A stretch of DNA of 64,000 nt from Paraburkholderia fungorum (GCF_900099835.1 NZ_FNKP01000002.1:496001-560000), one strand, 5' to 3'. Positions 43,742 through 54,600 are shown, counted from the stretch's first letter. Program-made: numbers and translations. The notes: a model not told the origin generated them from the letters alone.

Positions 43742-44911
43742 ATGAGCGAAGCAGACAACAGCACACCGGCCGCGGGCGCGTTCAAGCCCAAAAAATCCGT
43801 CGCCCTGTCCGGCGTGACGGCGGGCAATACCGCGCTGTGCACGGTCGGCAAGACCGGCAACGATCTGCACTATCGCGGCTACGACATTCTCGACATCGCG
43901 AGCGCGTGCGAATTCGAAGAAATCGCGTATCTGCTGGTCCACGAAAAGCTACCGACGCAGACCGAGCTTCAGGCGTATAAAACCAGACTCAAAGGCATGC
44001 GCGGGCTGCCCGCCAACGTCAAGGCCGCGCTCGAGTGGATTCCCGCCGCCGCGCATCCGATGGACGTGATGCGCACCGGCGTGTCCGTGCTCGGCACCGT
44101 GCTGCCGGAGAAGGACGGCCACAATCTGCCGGGCGCGCGCGATATCGCCGACAAGCTGATGGCGTCGCTCGGTTCGATGCTGCTGTACTGGTATCACTAT
44201 TCGCACAACGGCAAGCGCATCGAGGTCGAAACCGACGACGATTCGATCGGCGGCCACTTCCTGCATCTGCTGCATGGCGTCGAGCCGTCGAAGGCTTGGG
44301 TCGATGCGATGCATGTGTCGCTGAACCTCTATGCAGAGCATGAATTCAACGCGTCGACCTTCACGGGGCGCGTGATTGCAGGCACGGGGTCCGACATTTA
44401 CTCGGCGATCACCGGCGCGATCGGCGCATTGCGCGGCCCGAAGCACGGCGGCGCCAACGAAGTCGCGTTCGAGATCCAGTCGCGCTATCAGACGCCCGAC
44501 GAAGCAGAGGCCGATATCCGCAGGCGCGTTGAAAACAAGGAAGTGGTGATCGGCTTCGGCCATCCGGTGTACACGATCTCCGATCCGCGTAACGTGGTCA
44601 TCAAGGACGTGGCGAAAAAGCTGTCGAAAGAAGCGGGCAACACGAAGCTGTTCAACATCGCCGAGCGGCTCGAATCGGTGATGTGGGACGCGAAGAAGAT
44701 GTTCCCGAATCTCGACTGGTTCAGTGCGGTGTCGTATCACATGATGGGCGTGCCGACGGCGATGTTCACGCCGATTTTCGTGATCGCGCGCACGGCCGGA
44801 TGGAGCGCGCACATCATCGAGCAGCGGGTCGACAACAAGATCATCCGACCCAGTGCGAACTACACCGGACCTGAGAATTTGAAGTACGTGCCGCTTGCCA
44901 AACGCGTTTAA
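43742..44911 (+). CDS. prpC: 2-methylcitrate synthase
   Basis: A 389-residue enzyme condensing propionyl-CoA with oxaloacetate, the entry step of the methylcitrate cycle. Citrate synthase-fold motifs are GYDILDIA, the active-site region [43 protein letters not shown] and [23 protein letters not shown] 43742 gives the usual MSEAD-type start; an ATG two codons upstream (43736) is also possible, behind GGAG. Controlled by the sigma-54 promoter just upstream. In related clusters prpB normally lies between prpR and prpC; it is not here. Confidence 0.95.
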   Translation: MSEADNSTPAAGAFKPKKSVALSGVTAGNTALCTVGKTGNDLHYRGYDILDIASACEFEEIAYLLVHEKLPTQTELQAYKTRLKGMRGLPANVKAALEWIPAAAHPMDVMRTGVSVLGTVLPEKDGHNLPGARDIADKLMASLGSMLLYWYHYSHNGKRIEVETDDDSIGGHFLHLLHGVEPSKAWVDAMHVSLNLYAEHEFNASTFTGRVIAGTGSDIYSAITGAIGALRGPKHGGANEVAFEIQSRYQTPDEAEADIRRRVENKEVVIGFGHPVYTISDPRNVVIKDVAKKLSKEAGNTKLFNIAERLESVMWDAKKMFPNLDWFSAVSYHMMGVPTAMFTPIFVIARTAGWSAHIIEQRVDNKIIRPSANYTGPENLKYVPLAKRV

Positions 44912-45195
44912 TCGCGCGGCGTTTCTCCTCGATTGCATTTCCGGAAACGGCGATGCAACGAAGTTAGGCCTTGGCTCGTCAATACCCCGGGCCAGGGCTG
45001 TTTTTTGCGGAAACGGATGTGATCGCCAAGCCGCCGCCTGAGCAGCGAAACGCTCAACCGGCTACGCATCAACCAGCGATAAACTACCCAGACTGTCCGC
45101 CTGATCCACCAGCGCAATCCCGCTGGAAAAAAGGCTCGGCGGATTGCGAATGGCCGCCGCCATCGTCCCCGGATCAATACTGTTTTCACTACGCC
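44912..45195 (+). other. Structured spacer between prpC and acnD
   Basis: 284 bp, unusually long for genes of one pathway. It contains a terminator (44968-45006) and two mutually exclusive hairpins. One is CCAGCG (45109-45114) with CGCTGG (45121-45126), followed by six A. The other is CGCAATCC (45113-45120) with GGATTGCG (45141-45148). No clear ribosome site is seen before the acnD ATG at 45196. Confidence 0.55.
44968..45006 (+). terminator. Rho-independent terminator after prpC
   Basis: GCCTTGGCTC (44968-44977) pairs with GGGCCAGGGC (44989-44998) over 10 bp, including G-T pairs. TG and a run of six T (45001-45006) follow. acnD expression therefore needs read-through or its own promoter. Confidence 0.7.
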
Positions 45196-47793
45196 ATGAA
45201 TACTGCAAACCGCAAACGCCTTCCCGGCACCTCGCTGGACTTCTTCGATACGCGTGCTGCGGTCGATGCGATCCAGCCCGGCGCTTACGATACATTGCCG
45301 TACACGTCGCGCGTGCTGGCCGAGAATCTCGTGCGCCGCTGCGATCCCGCCACGCTGACTGCGTCGCTCACGCAAATTATCGAACGCAAGCGCGAACTGG
45401 ATTTTCCGTGGTTTCCGGCGCGCGTGGTGTGTCATGACATTCTCGGGCAGACCGCGCTGGTCGATCTCGCCGGTTTGCGCGATGCGATCGCTGCGCAAGG
45501 CGGCGACCCCGCGATGGTGAATCCGGTCGTGCCGACGCAACTCGTGGTTGACCATTCGCTCGCGGTCGAGTGCGGCGGTTTCGATCCCGATGCATTCGAC
45601 AAGAACCGCGCAATCGAAGATCGCCGCAACGAAGACCGTTTCGATTTCATCAACTGGACAAAGCGCTCGTTCAGGAATGTCGACGTGATTCCGCCGGGCA
45701 ACGGCATCCTGCATCAGATCAATCTCGAACGGATGAGTCCGGTCGTGCAGGTGAAAGACGGCGTGGCGTTTCCCGACACGCTGGTCGGTACCGACTCGCA
45801 TACGCCGATGGTCGACGCGCTCGGCGTAATCGCGATCGGTGTCGGCGGACTTGAAGCCGAGAGCGTGATGCTCGGGCGTGCGTCGTATATGCGGCTGCCG
45901 GATATCGTCGGCGTGGAACTCACCGGCAAGCCCGGTGAAGGTATTACCGCAACCGACGTCGTGCTGTCGCTGACCGAATTCCTGCGTAAAGAAAAAGTAG
46001 TCGGCGCGTACCTCGAATTCTATGGCGAAGGCACGAGCAAACTGACGCTCGGCGACCGCGCGACGATCGCGAACATGGCGCCCGAATTCGGCGCGACGGC
46101 CGCGATGTTTTATATCGATGAACAGACCATCAAGTACCTCAAGCTCACGGGTCGCGACGATGAACTCGTGAAACTGGTCGAGACGTACGCGAAGGAAACC
46201 GGCTTGTGGGCCGATACGTTGAAGCGCGCCGAATACGAGCGCGTGCTGAGCTTCGATCTGTCGAGCGTGGTGCGTACGCTGGCGGGTCCGTCGAATCCGC
46301 ATCGACGTTTGCCGGTTGCGGATCTGGCGGCGCGCGGGATTAGCGGCAAGGTCGAGAACGAGCCTGGCCTGATGCCCGATGGCGCGGTGATCATCGCGGC
46401 GATTACGAGCTGCACGAATACCAACAATCCCCGCAACATGATCGCGGCGGGTTTGATCGCGCGTAACGCGAACCGGCGCGGATTGACCCGCAAACCGTGG
46501 GCCAAAACTTCGCTCGCGCCGGGATCGAAAGCGGTGACGTTGTATCTGGAAGAAGCCGGCTTGCTGCCCGAACTGGAGAAGCTCGGCTTCGGCGTGGTCG
46601 CTTATGCGTGTACGTCGTGTAACGGCATGTCCGGCGCGCTGGACCCGGTCATCCAGAAAGAGGTGATCGAACGCGATCTGTATGCGACTGCGGTGCTGTC
46701 CGGCAATCGCAATTTCGACGGACGTATTCATCCGTATGCGAAGCAGGCTTTTCTCGCATCGCCGCCGCTAGTGGTCGCGTATGCGATTGCAGGCACGATC
46801 CGTTTCGACATCGAGAAAGACGTACTCGGTATCGACGCCGACGGTCATGCGGTGACGTTGAAAGACATCTGGCCGACAGATGAAGAGATCGATGCAGTCG
46901 TCGCGGCGAGCGTGAAGCCCGAGCAATTCCGTAAAGTGTACGAACCGATGTTTGCCGTTTCCGTCGATACCGGTGAGAAGGCCAATCCGCTTTACGACTG
47001 GCGCGAAATGAGCACGTACATTCGACGTCCCCCGTATTGGGAAGGTGCGCTTGCAGGCGAGCGCACATTGAAGGGCATGCGTCCGCTTGCCGTGCTCGGC
47101 GACAACATCACGACCGATCACCTGTCGCCGTCGAACGCGATTCTGCCTGACAGTGCTTCAGGCGAATACCTCGCGAAAATGGGCCTGCCTGAAGAGGATT
47201 TCAATTCGTACGCGACTCACCGTGGCGATCATTTGACCGCGCAACGCGCGACTTTTGCGAACCCCACGTTGAAGAACGAGATGGTGCTCGAAGACGGCAA
47301 GGTGAAGGCGGGTTCATTGGCGCGCATCGAACCCGAAGGCACGATCACGCGGATGTGGGAAGCGATCGAAACCTACATGGAACGCAAGCAGCCACTGATC
47401 GTGATTGCCGGGGCCGATTATGGCCAGGGGTCGTCGCGCGACTGGGCGGCCAAGGGCGTGCGTCTTGCCGGTGCGGAAGCGATTGTGGCGGAAGGCTTCG
47501 AACGGATTCACCGCACGAACCTGGTCGGCATGGGCGTGTTGCCGCTGGAATTCAAGGCGGGCGTGAACCGGCTGACACTCGGCATCGACGGCACCGAAAC
47601 TTTCGATGTGATCGGCGAGCGCACGCCGCGCGCGGACCTGACGCTGGTGATTCATCGAAAGAGCGGTGAGCGTGTGGACGTGCCGGTGACGTGTCGCCTC
47701 GACACCGCGGAAGAGGTGTCTATTTACGAAGCCGGCGGCGTGTTGCAACGCTTTGCGCAGGACTTTCTCGAGTCGTCGAAGGCGGCGGCCTGA
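45196..47793 (+). CDS. acnD: Fe/S-dependent 2-methylcitrate dehydratase AcnD
   Basis: An 865-residue aconitase-superfamily enzyme that dehydrates 2-methylcitrate, replacing the PrpD-type dehydratase of enterics. The 4Fe-4S ligands are Cys ~406 (ITSCTNTNNPRNM) and Cys ~472/475 (ACTSCNGMSG). Other aconitase motifs are VDHSLAVE, GTDSHTP, GDNITTDHLSPS and DYGQGSSRDWAAKG. The frame is open from 44971, but the conserved family start (MNTANRKRLPGTSLDFF) places the ATG at 45196 and yields the usual length. AcnD makes an isomer that needs PrpF, encoded just downstream. Confidence 0.95.
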   Translation: MNTANRKRLPGTSLDFFDTRAAVDAIQPGAYDTLPYTSRVLAENLVRRCDPATLTASLTQIIERKRELDFPWFPARVVCHDILGQTALVDLAGLRDAIAAQGGDPAMVNPVVPTQLVVDHSLAVECGGFDPDAFDKNRAIEDRRNEDRFDFINWTKRSFRNVDVIPPGNGILHQINLERMSPVVQVKDGVAFPDTLVGTDSHTPMVDALGVIAIGVGGLEAESVMLGRASYMRLPDIVGVELTGKPGEGITATDVVLSLTEFLRKEKVVGAYLEFYGEGTSKLTLGDRATIANMAPEFGATAAMFYIDEQTIKYLKLTGRDDELVKLVETYAKETGLWADTLKRAEYERVLSFDLSSVVRTLAGPSNPHRRLPVADLAARGISGKVENEPGLMPDGAVIIAAITSCTNTNNPRNMIAAGLIARNANRRGLTRKPWAKTSLAPGSKAVTLYLEEAGLLPELEKLGFGVVAYACTSCNGMSGALDPVIQKEVIERDLYATAVLSGNRNFDGRIHPYAKQAFLASPPLVVAYAIAGTIRFDIEKDVLGIDADGHAVTLKDIWPTDEEIDAVVAASVKPEQFRKVYEPMFAVSVDTGEKANPLYDWREMSTYIRRPPYWEGALAGERTLKGMRPLAVLGDNITTDHLSPSNAILPDSASGEYLAKMGLPEEDFNSYATHRGDHLTAQRATFANPTLKNEMVLEDGKVKAGSLARIEPEGTITRMWEAIETYMERKQPLIVIAGADYGQGSSRDWAAKGVRLAGAEAIVAEGFERIHRTNLVGMGVLPLEFKAGVNRLTLGIDGTETFDVIGERTPRADLTLVIHRKSGERVDVPVTCRLDTAEEVSIYEAGGVLQRFAQDFLESSKAAA

Positions 47794-47897
47794 ATGGCTG
47801 CATGCCGTTCGGCGACCAACGTAATTACGTAACGCAAGACAGGGCGATATGCGCTTAAGTGCCTGCCGCCCGCTTATCTCATCAGGATGCGATTGTC

Positions 47898-49079
47898 ATG
47901 GCCCATCGACCACAGATCAAAATTCCGGCCACCTACATGCGTGGCGGCACCAGCAAAGGCGTGTTCTTCCGCTTGCAGGATTTGCCCGAAGCCGCGCAGG
48001 TGCCGGGCGCCGCGCGCGACGCGCTGCTGATGCGCGTGATTGGCAGCCCCGATCCGTATGGCAAGCAGATCGACGGCATGGGCGGCGCGACGTCGAGCAC
48101 CAGCAAGACGGTGATCATCGCCAGAAGCAGCAGGCCCGATCACGATGTGGACTACCTGTTCGGACAGGTATCGATCGATAAAGCTTTTGTCGACTGGAGC
48201 GGTAACTGCGGCAATCTTTCCGCTGCGGTGGGGCCGTTTGCGATTAGCGCGGGGCTGGTCGACGCGAGCCGTATTCCGCGCGACGGCGTTGCGACCGTAC
48301 GCATCTGGCAGGCCAACATCGGCAAGACGATTATCGGACACGTGCCGATGACCGACGGCGCCGTGCAGGAAACCGGCGACTTCGAACTGGACGGCGTCAC
48401 GTTTCCCGCCGCCGAAGTGCAACTCGAATTCATGGATCCGGCCGCGGAAGAAGAAGGCGCGGGCGGCTCGATGTTCCCGACTGGCAATGTGGTCGACGAT
48501 CTCGACGTGCCGGGCGTCGGCACGTTGAAGGCGACGATGATCAACGCAGGCATCCCCACCATTTTCGTGGAGGCGCACGCGATCGGCTACGCAGGCACCG
48601 AGTTGCAGGACGCGATCAATAGCGACGAAAAAGCGCTCGCAATGTTCGAAACGATTCGCGCACACGGCGCGTTGCGAATGGGCCTGATCAAGGATCTGAA
48701 CGAGATCGCGACACGGCAGCACACGCCGAAGGTCGCGTTCGTCGCGCGGCCCGCTGACTATGTGGCGTCGAGCGGCAAGCAGGTGGCGGCAGGCGATATC
48801 GATTTGCTGGTGCGCGCGATGTCGATGGGCAAACTGCATCACGCGATGATGGGAACGGCAGCGGTCGCAATCGGCACGGCCGCTGCGATTTCAGGGACGC
48901 TGGTGAATCTTGCGGCGGGCGGCGGCGAGCGGGAGGCGGTGCGATTTGGGCATCCGTCGGGGACGTTGCGCGTGGGCGCGGAGGCTCGGCAGGAAGGCGG
49001 CGAATGGACCGTCACCAAGGCGATCATGAGCCGGAGCGCGCGCGTTTTGATGGAGGGATGGGTGCGGGTGCCGGGGTGA
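47898..49079 (+). CDS. prpF: 2-methylaconitate cis-trans isomerase PrpF
   Basis: A 393-residue enzyme of the diaminopimelate epimerase-like fold that isomerises the AcnD product so that aconitase can use it. The family start IPATYMRGGTSKGVFF is followed by GGATSSTSKTVII, DWSGNCGNLSAAVGPFAI (active-site Cys in GNCGN) and MGKLHHAMMGTAAVAIGTAA. The frame is open from a GTG at 47859, but ATG 47898 matches the family. It lies 104 bp after acnD and completes the AcnD/PrpF variant of the methylcitrate pathway. prpB (methylisocitrate lyase) must be elsewhere. Confidence 0.95.
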   Translation: MAHRPQIKIPATYMRGGTSKGVFFRLQDLPEAAQVPGAARDALLMRVIGSPDPYGKQIDGMGGATSSTSKTVIIARSSRPDHDVDYLFGQVSIDKAFVDWSGNCGNLSAAVGPFAISAGLVDASRIPRDGVATVRIWQANIGKTIIGHVPMTDGAVQETGDFELDGVTFPAAEVQLEFMDPAAEEEGAGGSMFPTGNVVDDLDVPGVGTLKATMINAGIPTIFVEAHAIGYAGTELQDAINSDEKALAMFETIRAHGALRMGLIKDLNEIATRQHTPKVAFVARPADYVASSGKQVAAGDIDLLVRAMSMGKLHHAMMGTAAVAIGTAAAISGTLVNLAAGGGEREAVRFGHPSGTLRVGAEARQEGGEWTVTKAIMSRSARVLMEGWVRVPG

Positions 49080-49237
49080 GGATTCCCTCACATTACAAAG
49101 CGAAATCCCGCTAAATTACAAAAACCCTTCGCGCTGCCCGCGCCACTGAACGAATTTTTCCTCCGTGCTACGCTTGGCACCTTTCTCGCCGCACCAGCAG
49201 TCGAGTACTTTCAATCAAGCAGTATGCCGGAGGAAAT

Positions 49238-49483
49238 GTGGCATTAGAGCATCGTGGTTTTCGGGTCAACGTAGACGTAGCAGCAGACGAACAGGGCGTG
49301 CAGTGGGTGTGCCGCTCGAGCATCGAGCGCATTGACGGCAACAGCGCAGAAGGCGCGCCCGCCGGTGACGAACTCACCATCCCCAAGCTGAAAATCGATC
49401 CGCTCATGGCAATTCATACGCTCGAGCATCGCGCAGTCGCCGAGATCGACGAGTTCTACGATCGCGTGCACGCCGCAGCCTGA
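49238..49483 (+). CDS. Small hypothetical protein
   Basis: An 81-residue, acidic, soluble protein with a GTG start (49238) behind a good CGGAGGAAAT site. An overlapping ATG at 49236 runs into a stop at once, so GTG is the only usable start. The segment FRVNVDVAADEQGVQWVCRSSIE suggests a small beta fold with one Cys. It stands alone between prpF and the TetR gene. No function is recognised. Confidence 0.65.
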   Translation: MALEHRGFRVNVDVAADEQGVQWVCRSSIERIDGNSAEGAPAGDELTIPKLKIDPLMAIHTLEHRAVAEIDEFYDRVHAAA

Positions 49484-49601
49484 AGCGCATCGACATGCGC
49501 CATATTGTCGCAGTCTGACTGATCCACAATTAGCCAGGCTCGACGATAACCCTCTCCCGACAGTCATCAAACCCGTAACAGCTTATTAGCCTGGTTTACA
49601 G

Positions 49602-50234
49602 TTAATTACGCCCTGCATTGCCAATCGACACACAATCGATACAACGCAACGCAATCTCCACGATCTGCTCGATCTCCGAGTCGGTACTCGCGCACGGCAT
49701 CATCAACCGCTTGCGAAAATAGCCGCTCAGCGCTGCATGAATGAACGCTGCTGCCTGCTTCGTATCGAGATCGTCACGTAGTTGACCACGACGCACCGCG
49801 CAATTCAATGCCGCTTCGATCTGCGTCTCGGCCCGCACGCCCGCCATATGAATGCGCTCGCAGAACTGCAGCGTCTCCGGTGCGCTTTCACATTTGGTAA
49901 ACGCAATGCTGTAGAGACGCCGCGCGTGCGTGACCTGCAATGCGTCGCGCAGACGCCGATGAAGATCGGCTCTTAACTGACTCAGCGGATCGCCGTCGCT
50001 GTTGCACGGCGCAATCGCGAACGGGTCGAGCGGCAAATCGGAACACTCGAACATCGCGTGAAACACGGCCTCCTTGTTCTTGAAGTGGCCGTACACCGCG
50101 CCGCGCGTCACGCCGGCTTCCTTTGCTATGTCGTCCAGCGACGTGCGCGTCGCGCCGCGCAAAAAGAACGCGCGCTCTGCCGCGTCGATGATTCTGGCGC
50201 GCGTATCGAGCGCCTGCTGCCTGGTCCGTCTCAT
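49602..50234 (-). CDS. TetR-family regulator of the RND pump (AcrR/BpeR-like)
   Basis: A 210-residue repressor. The HTH (RARIIDAAERAFFLRGATRTSLDDIAKEAGVTRGAVYGHFKNKEAVF) is the AcrR subgroup pattern, followed by the AcrR-type C-terminal domain. It is divergent from the RND efflux operon across 249 bp that contains the perfect palindrome TTCATTAATGAA. This arrangement is the same as bpeR/bpeAB-oprB of Burkholderia and acrR/acrAB. It probably represses the pump and itself, released by pump substrates. Confidence 0.9.
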   Translation of the reverse strand: MRRTRQQALDTRARIIDAAERAFFLRGATRTSLDDIAKEAGVTRGAVYGHFKNKEAVFHAMFECSDLPLDPFAIAPCNSDGDPLSQLRADLHRRLRDALQVTHARRLYSIAFTKCESAPETLQFCERIHMAGVRAETQIEAALNCAVRRGQLRDDLDTKQAAAFIHAALSGYFRKRLMMPCASTDSEIEQIVEIALRCIDCVSIGNAGRN

Positions 50235-50334
50235 CCTTCACTTCGCCTTTCCAGCGAATCCCGGTGCGCAAAAGCACCTGGACACTGCTGCCGGTTTAAA
50301 CACCGTTGCATCTTAATTGAGCGGTCCTGGCTGT

Positions 50335-50346
50335 TTCATTAATGAA
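50335..50346. promoter_or_regulatory. Palindromic operator candidate TTCATTAATGAA
   Basis: A perfect 12-base palindrome in the divergent TetR/RND gap, AT-rich against a GC-rich background. It is the best-placed candidate binding site for the TetR-family protein encoded next to it. Confidence 0.5.
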
Positions 50347-50483
50347 TCTTACTGACGGTTTGCAGCAGTAACCCAGCCTCGCGCGATCTCCACTATTGTC
50401 GGTCCCCTGACGCGTCCGTGCGTGCTTTTGCTTGTTCATTTCGCGTGCGCGGCGGCTCCTGTCCAACTATTTTCAGGTCGTCC

Positions 50484-51653
50484 ATGCCCAATCCCCTGCA
50501 TCCGTTTTCCATTCGTCTTGTCGCGGCGCTGGCCGCCGTGTCGTTTGTCGCCGCCTGCGGCGAGAAGCCCGCGGCACCCGCTGCGCAGGTTCCCGAAGTA
50601 GGCATCGTTGTCGCTAAACCCACGCCGGTTCCGGTGGTCGTCGAATTGCCCGGCCGGGTCAGCGCGTTCCTCGTTGCGCAGATCATCGCGCGCGTGGACG
50701 GCATCGTGCTGAAGCGGGAATTCGTGGAAGGCAGCCAGGTGAAAGCAGGACAGCATCTCTATCAGATCGATCCGGCGCCGTACATCGCCTCGCTGGATAG
50801 CGCGAAGGCCACGCTCGCGAAGGCGCAGGCCACGCTGGTGTCCGCGCATGCGCAAACGCAGCGCTACAAGGTGCTGGTCGCGGCCAACGCGGTCAGCAAG
50901 CAGGACTACGACAACGCGGTCGCCGCCGAAGGCTCGGATGCTGCGGACGTCGCCGCCGGCAAGGCTGCGGTCGAAACCGCGCAGATCAACCTCGGCTATA
51001 CGGACATCACGTCGCCGATCACCGGACAGATCGGCAAATCGGCGGTGACGGTGGGCGCTTATGTGCAGACGAGTTCGGCTACAGTGCTTTCGACCGTGCA
51101 GCAACTCGATCCCGTCTATGTCGACCTGACGCAGTCGAGTCTCGTCGGACTGAAATTGCGCCGCGATATGCAGGAAGGGCGTCTAAAAACCACCGGCCCG
51201 GATGCGGCGAAGATCAAGCTGATTCTCGAAGACGGCCGCGCGTACGACCTGCCCGGCACGCTCAAATTCTCCGACGTGACGGTCGATCAGACGACCGGCT
51301 CCGTGACGGTTCGCGCGACGTTCCCGAATCCGAAAAACATCCTGCTGCCCGGCATGTTCGTGCGTGCGGAGATTCAGGAAGGCGTCAACGAAAACGCCAT
51401 CGTGGTTCCGCAGATCGGCGTGACGCACGATCAGAAGGGCAATCCAACCGCGCTGGTGGTCGACGCGAATAACAAGGTCGAATTGCGTCAACTGGTCACG
51501 TCGGGCACCGACGGTTCGAACTGGATCGTCGAGAGCGGCGTGAAGGAAGGCGATCGCGTGATCGTGCAGGGCACCGCGAAGGTGACGCCGGGCATGACCG
51601 TGAAGACTGTCGACGCGCAGATGCCGGCCACGCCCGCATCCGCCGCGCAATAA
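50484..51653 (+). CDS. RND efflux periplasmic adaptor (AcrA/BpeA type) lipoprotein
   Basis: A 389-residue membrane fusion protein linking the inner-membrane pump to the outer-membrane channel. The lipobox VAAC lies near residue 22. The lipoyl halves flank a coiled-coil hairpin (about 90-160: SLDSAKATLAKAQATLVSAHA... VSKQDYDNAVAAEG), then YTDITSPITGQIGKSAVTVGAYV. The frame is open to 50418, but the signal peptide starts at ATG 50484 after CAGG. It is the first gene of the efflux operon, 12 bp before the pump gene. Closest in pattern to BpeA/AcrA. Confidence 0.93.
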   Translation: MPNPLHPFSIRLVAALAAVSFVAACGEKPAAPAAQVPEVGIVVAKPTPVPVVVELPGRVSAFLVAQIIARVDGIVLKREFVEGSQVKAGQHLYQIDPAPYIASLDSAKATLAKAQATLVSAHAQTQRYKVLVAANAVSKQDYDNAVAAEGSDAADVAAGKAAVETAQINLGYTDITSPITGQIGKSAVTVGAYVQTSSATVLSTVQQLDPVYVDLTQSSLVGLKLRRDMQEGRLKTTGPDAAKIKLILEDGRAYDLPGTLKFSDVTVDQTTGSVTVRATFPNPKNILLPGMFVRAEIQEGVNENAIVVPQIGVTHDQKGNPTALVVDANNKVELRQLVTSGTDGSNWIVESGVKEGDRVIVQGTAKVTPGMTVKTVDAQMPATPASAAQ

Positions 51654-51665
51654 GCGGAGCGTCTG

Positions 51666-54600
51666 ATGGCAAAATTCTTTATTGATCGACCGATCTTTGC
51701 ATGGGTGATCGCGATCATCCTGATGCTCGCGGGTGTCGCGTCGATTTTCAATCTGCCGGTCGCGCAGTATCCGACCATCGCGCCGCCTTCGGTGCAGATC
51801 AGCGCCACCTATCCGGGCGCATCGGCGAAAACGGTGGAAAACACCGTCACGCAGGTGATCGAGCAGCAGATGAGCGGTCTCGACCACTTGCTGTATCTGT
51901 CGTCCACCTCGGACGACTCGGGTACCGCCACCATCACGCTGACGTTCGCGGCGGGCACGAATCCCGATATCGCGCAGGTGCAGGTGCAGAACAAGCTGCA
52001 ACTCGCCACGCCGTTGCTGCCTGAAGCCGTGCAGCAGCAGGGCACCAAGGTTACGAAGTCGAGCAGCAGCTTCCTGATGGTGATGGCGTTCGTTTCGACG
52101 GACGGCAGCATGGACCGCTACGACCTCGCGAACTATGTCGCGTCGCACATCGAAGATCCGGTGAGCCGGGTTGACGGCGTGGGTACGGTGCAGCTGTTCG
52201 GCACGCAGTTCGCGATGCGCGTGTGGCTCGATGCAGACAAGCTCAACAAGTACAGCCTCACGCCGGTCGATGTCGAAACGGCGTTGACCAACCAGAACGT
52301 GCAGATCGCGGGCGGCTCGCTCGGCGGCACGCCGTCGGTGCCGGGCCAGGTATTGCAGGCCACGATCACGCAGGCCACGCTGTTGCAGACGCCCGAGCAG
52401 TTCGGCAACGTCTTGCTGAAGGTGAATCAGGACGGCTCGCAGGTGCGGATTCGCGACGTCGGTCACGTTGACCTCGGCGGTGAAAACTACAACTTCGACA
52501 CCAAGTTCAACGGTCAGCCGACCGCAGGCTTCGGTATTCAGCTCGCTACCGGCGCGAACGCGTTGCAAACCGCAGCCGCGGTCCGCGCGAAGCTCGCCGA
52601 ATTGTCGAAGAATTTCCCGCACGGTCTGAAGGTGAATTACCCGTACGACACGACGCCGTTCGTCAAGCAGTCGATTGAAGAAGTCGTAAAGACGCTGCTC
52701 GAAGGCATCGTGCTGGTGTTCCTGGTGATGTACCTGTTCCTGCAGAACCTGCGCGCGACGTTGATTCCGACGATCGCCGTGCCGGTGGTGCTGCTGGGCA
52801 CGTTCGCGATCATGAACGTGGCGGGCTTCTCGATCAACACGCTGTCGATGTTCGGGCTCGTGCTGGCCATCGGTCTGCTGGTGGACGACGCGATCGTGGT
52901 GGTGGAAAACGTCGAGCGGGTGATGGCGGAAGAAGGCTTATCGCCTCGCGAAGCCACGCGTAAAGCGATGGGCCAGATTACCGGCGCGCTGGTTGGCGTG
53001 GCGCTGGTGCTGTCGGCGGTGTTCGTGCCGGTGGCATTCTCGGGCGGCTCGGTCGGCGCCATTTACCGCCAGTTCTCGCTGACGATCGTCGCGGCGATGG
53101 TGTTGTCCGTGCTGTGCGCACTGGTGTTGACGCCGGCGTTGTGCGCAACGATTCTCAAGCCGATCCCGCAAGGCCATCACGAAGAAAAGAAGGGCTTTTT
53201 CGGCTGGTTCAACCGTACGTTCGATTCGAGCCGCGACAAGTATCACGGCGGCGTGCAACACGTGATCAAACGTTCGGGCCGCTGGCTGATCATTTATCTC
53301 GCGGTGATCGCGGCGGTCGGCGTGCTGTTTGTGAAGCTGCCGAAGTCGTTCCTGCCTGACGAAGACCAGGGCCTGATGTTCGTGATCGTGCAGACACCGC
53401 CGGGATCGACGCAGGAAACCACGGCAAAGACGCTGAAGAACATCTCCGACTACATGCTCAGCAAGGAGAAAGATGTCGTCGATTCCGTGTTTACGGTGAA
53501 CGGCTTCAGCTTCGCAGGGCGTGGTCAGAACTCGGGTCTCGTGTTCGTGCGCCTGAAGGATTACTCGCAACGTCAGCGCGCGGATCAGAAGGTGCAGGCG
53601 CTGGTCGGCAGAACGTTCGCGCATTACGGGTCGTATAAGGACGCAACGGTGATCGCGGTGAATCCGCCGTCGATTCCCGAGTTGGGCACGGCTTCGGGCT
53701 TCGACTTCGAACTCACCGATAACGCGGGCCTCGGCCACGAAGCGCTGATGAACGCGCGTAACCAGTTGCTCGGCATGGCGGCCAAAGATCCGTCGCTCGC
53801 GCTGGTGCGTCCTAACGGTCTGAGCGACACGCCGCAGTTCAAGGTGAACATCGACCGCGAAAAAGCGGAAGCACTCGGTGTGTCCGTCGCCGATATCGAC
53901 CAGACGTTCTCGATTGCGTGGGCTTCGGCATACGTGAACAACTTCCTCGATACGGACGGCCGGATCAAGAAGGTCTACATGCAGGGCGACGCGAAATTCC
54001 GCATGAACCCGGAAGACGTCAGCAAGTGGTACGTGCGCGGCAGTTCCGGTTCGATGGTGCCGTTCTCGGCGGTCGCGTCGGGTGAATGGACTTACGGTTC
54101 GCCGAAGCTCGAACGCTACAACGGTATTTCGGCAGTGGAAATTCAGGGCGCGGCAGGCGGCGGCAAGAGTACCGGCCAGGCGATGGACGAGATGCAGAAG
54201 CTCGCCGCGAAGTTGCCCGCAGGTATCGGCTACGACTGGACCGGGTTGTCGTTCCAGGAGCGTCAGTCGGGCTCGCAGGCGCCGATTCTGTACGGCATCT
54301 CGATCCTCGTCGTGTTCCTGTGTCTGGCTGCGCTGTATGAAAGCTGGTCGATCCCGTTCGCGGTGATCATGGTGGTGCCGCTCGGCGTGATCGGCGCACT
54401 GCTCGCGGTCACGTTGCGCGGTCTGGAGAACGACGTGTTCTTCCAGGTCGGCTTGCTGACCACCGTCGGGTTGTCCGCGAAGAACGCGATTCTGATCGTC
54501 GAATTCGCCCGCGAATTGCAGATGGAGCAGGGGATGTCGCCGGTTGCAGCGGCCATCGAAGCAGCGCGTCTGCGACTGCGCCCGATTCTGATGACATCGC

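Noticed and set aside
44908..46731. A 607-codon reverse frame across acnD
   Set aside because: Shadow of a well-supported aconitase-family gene; no start context and no domain.
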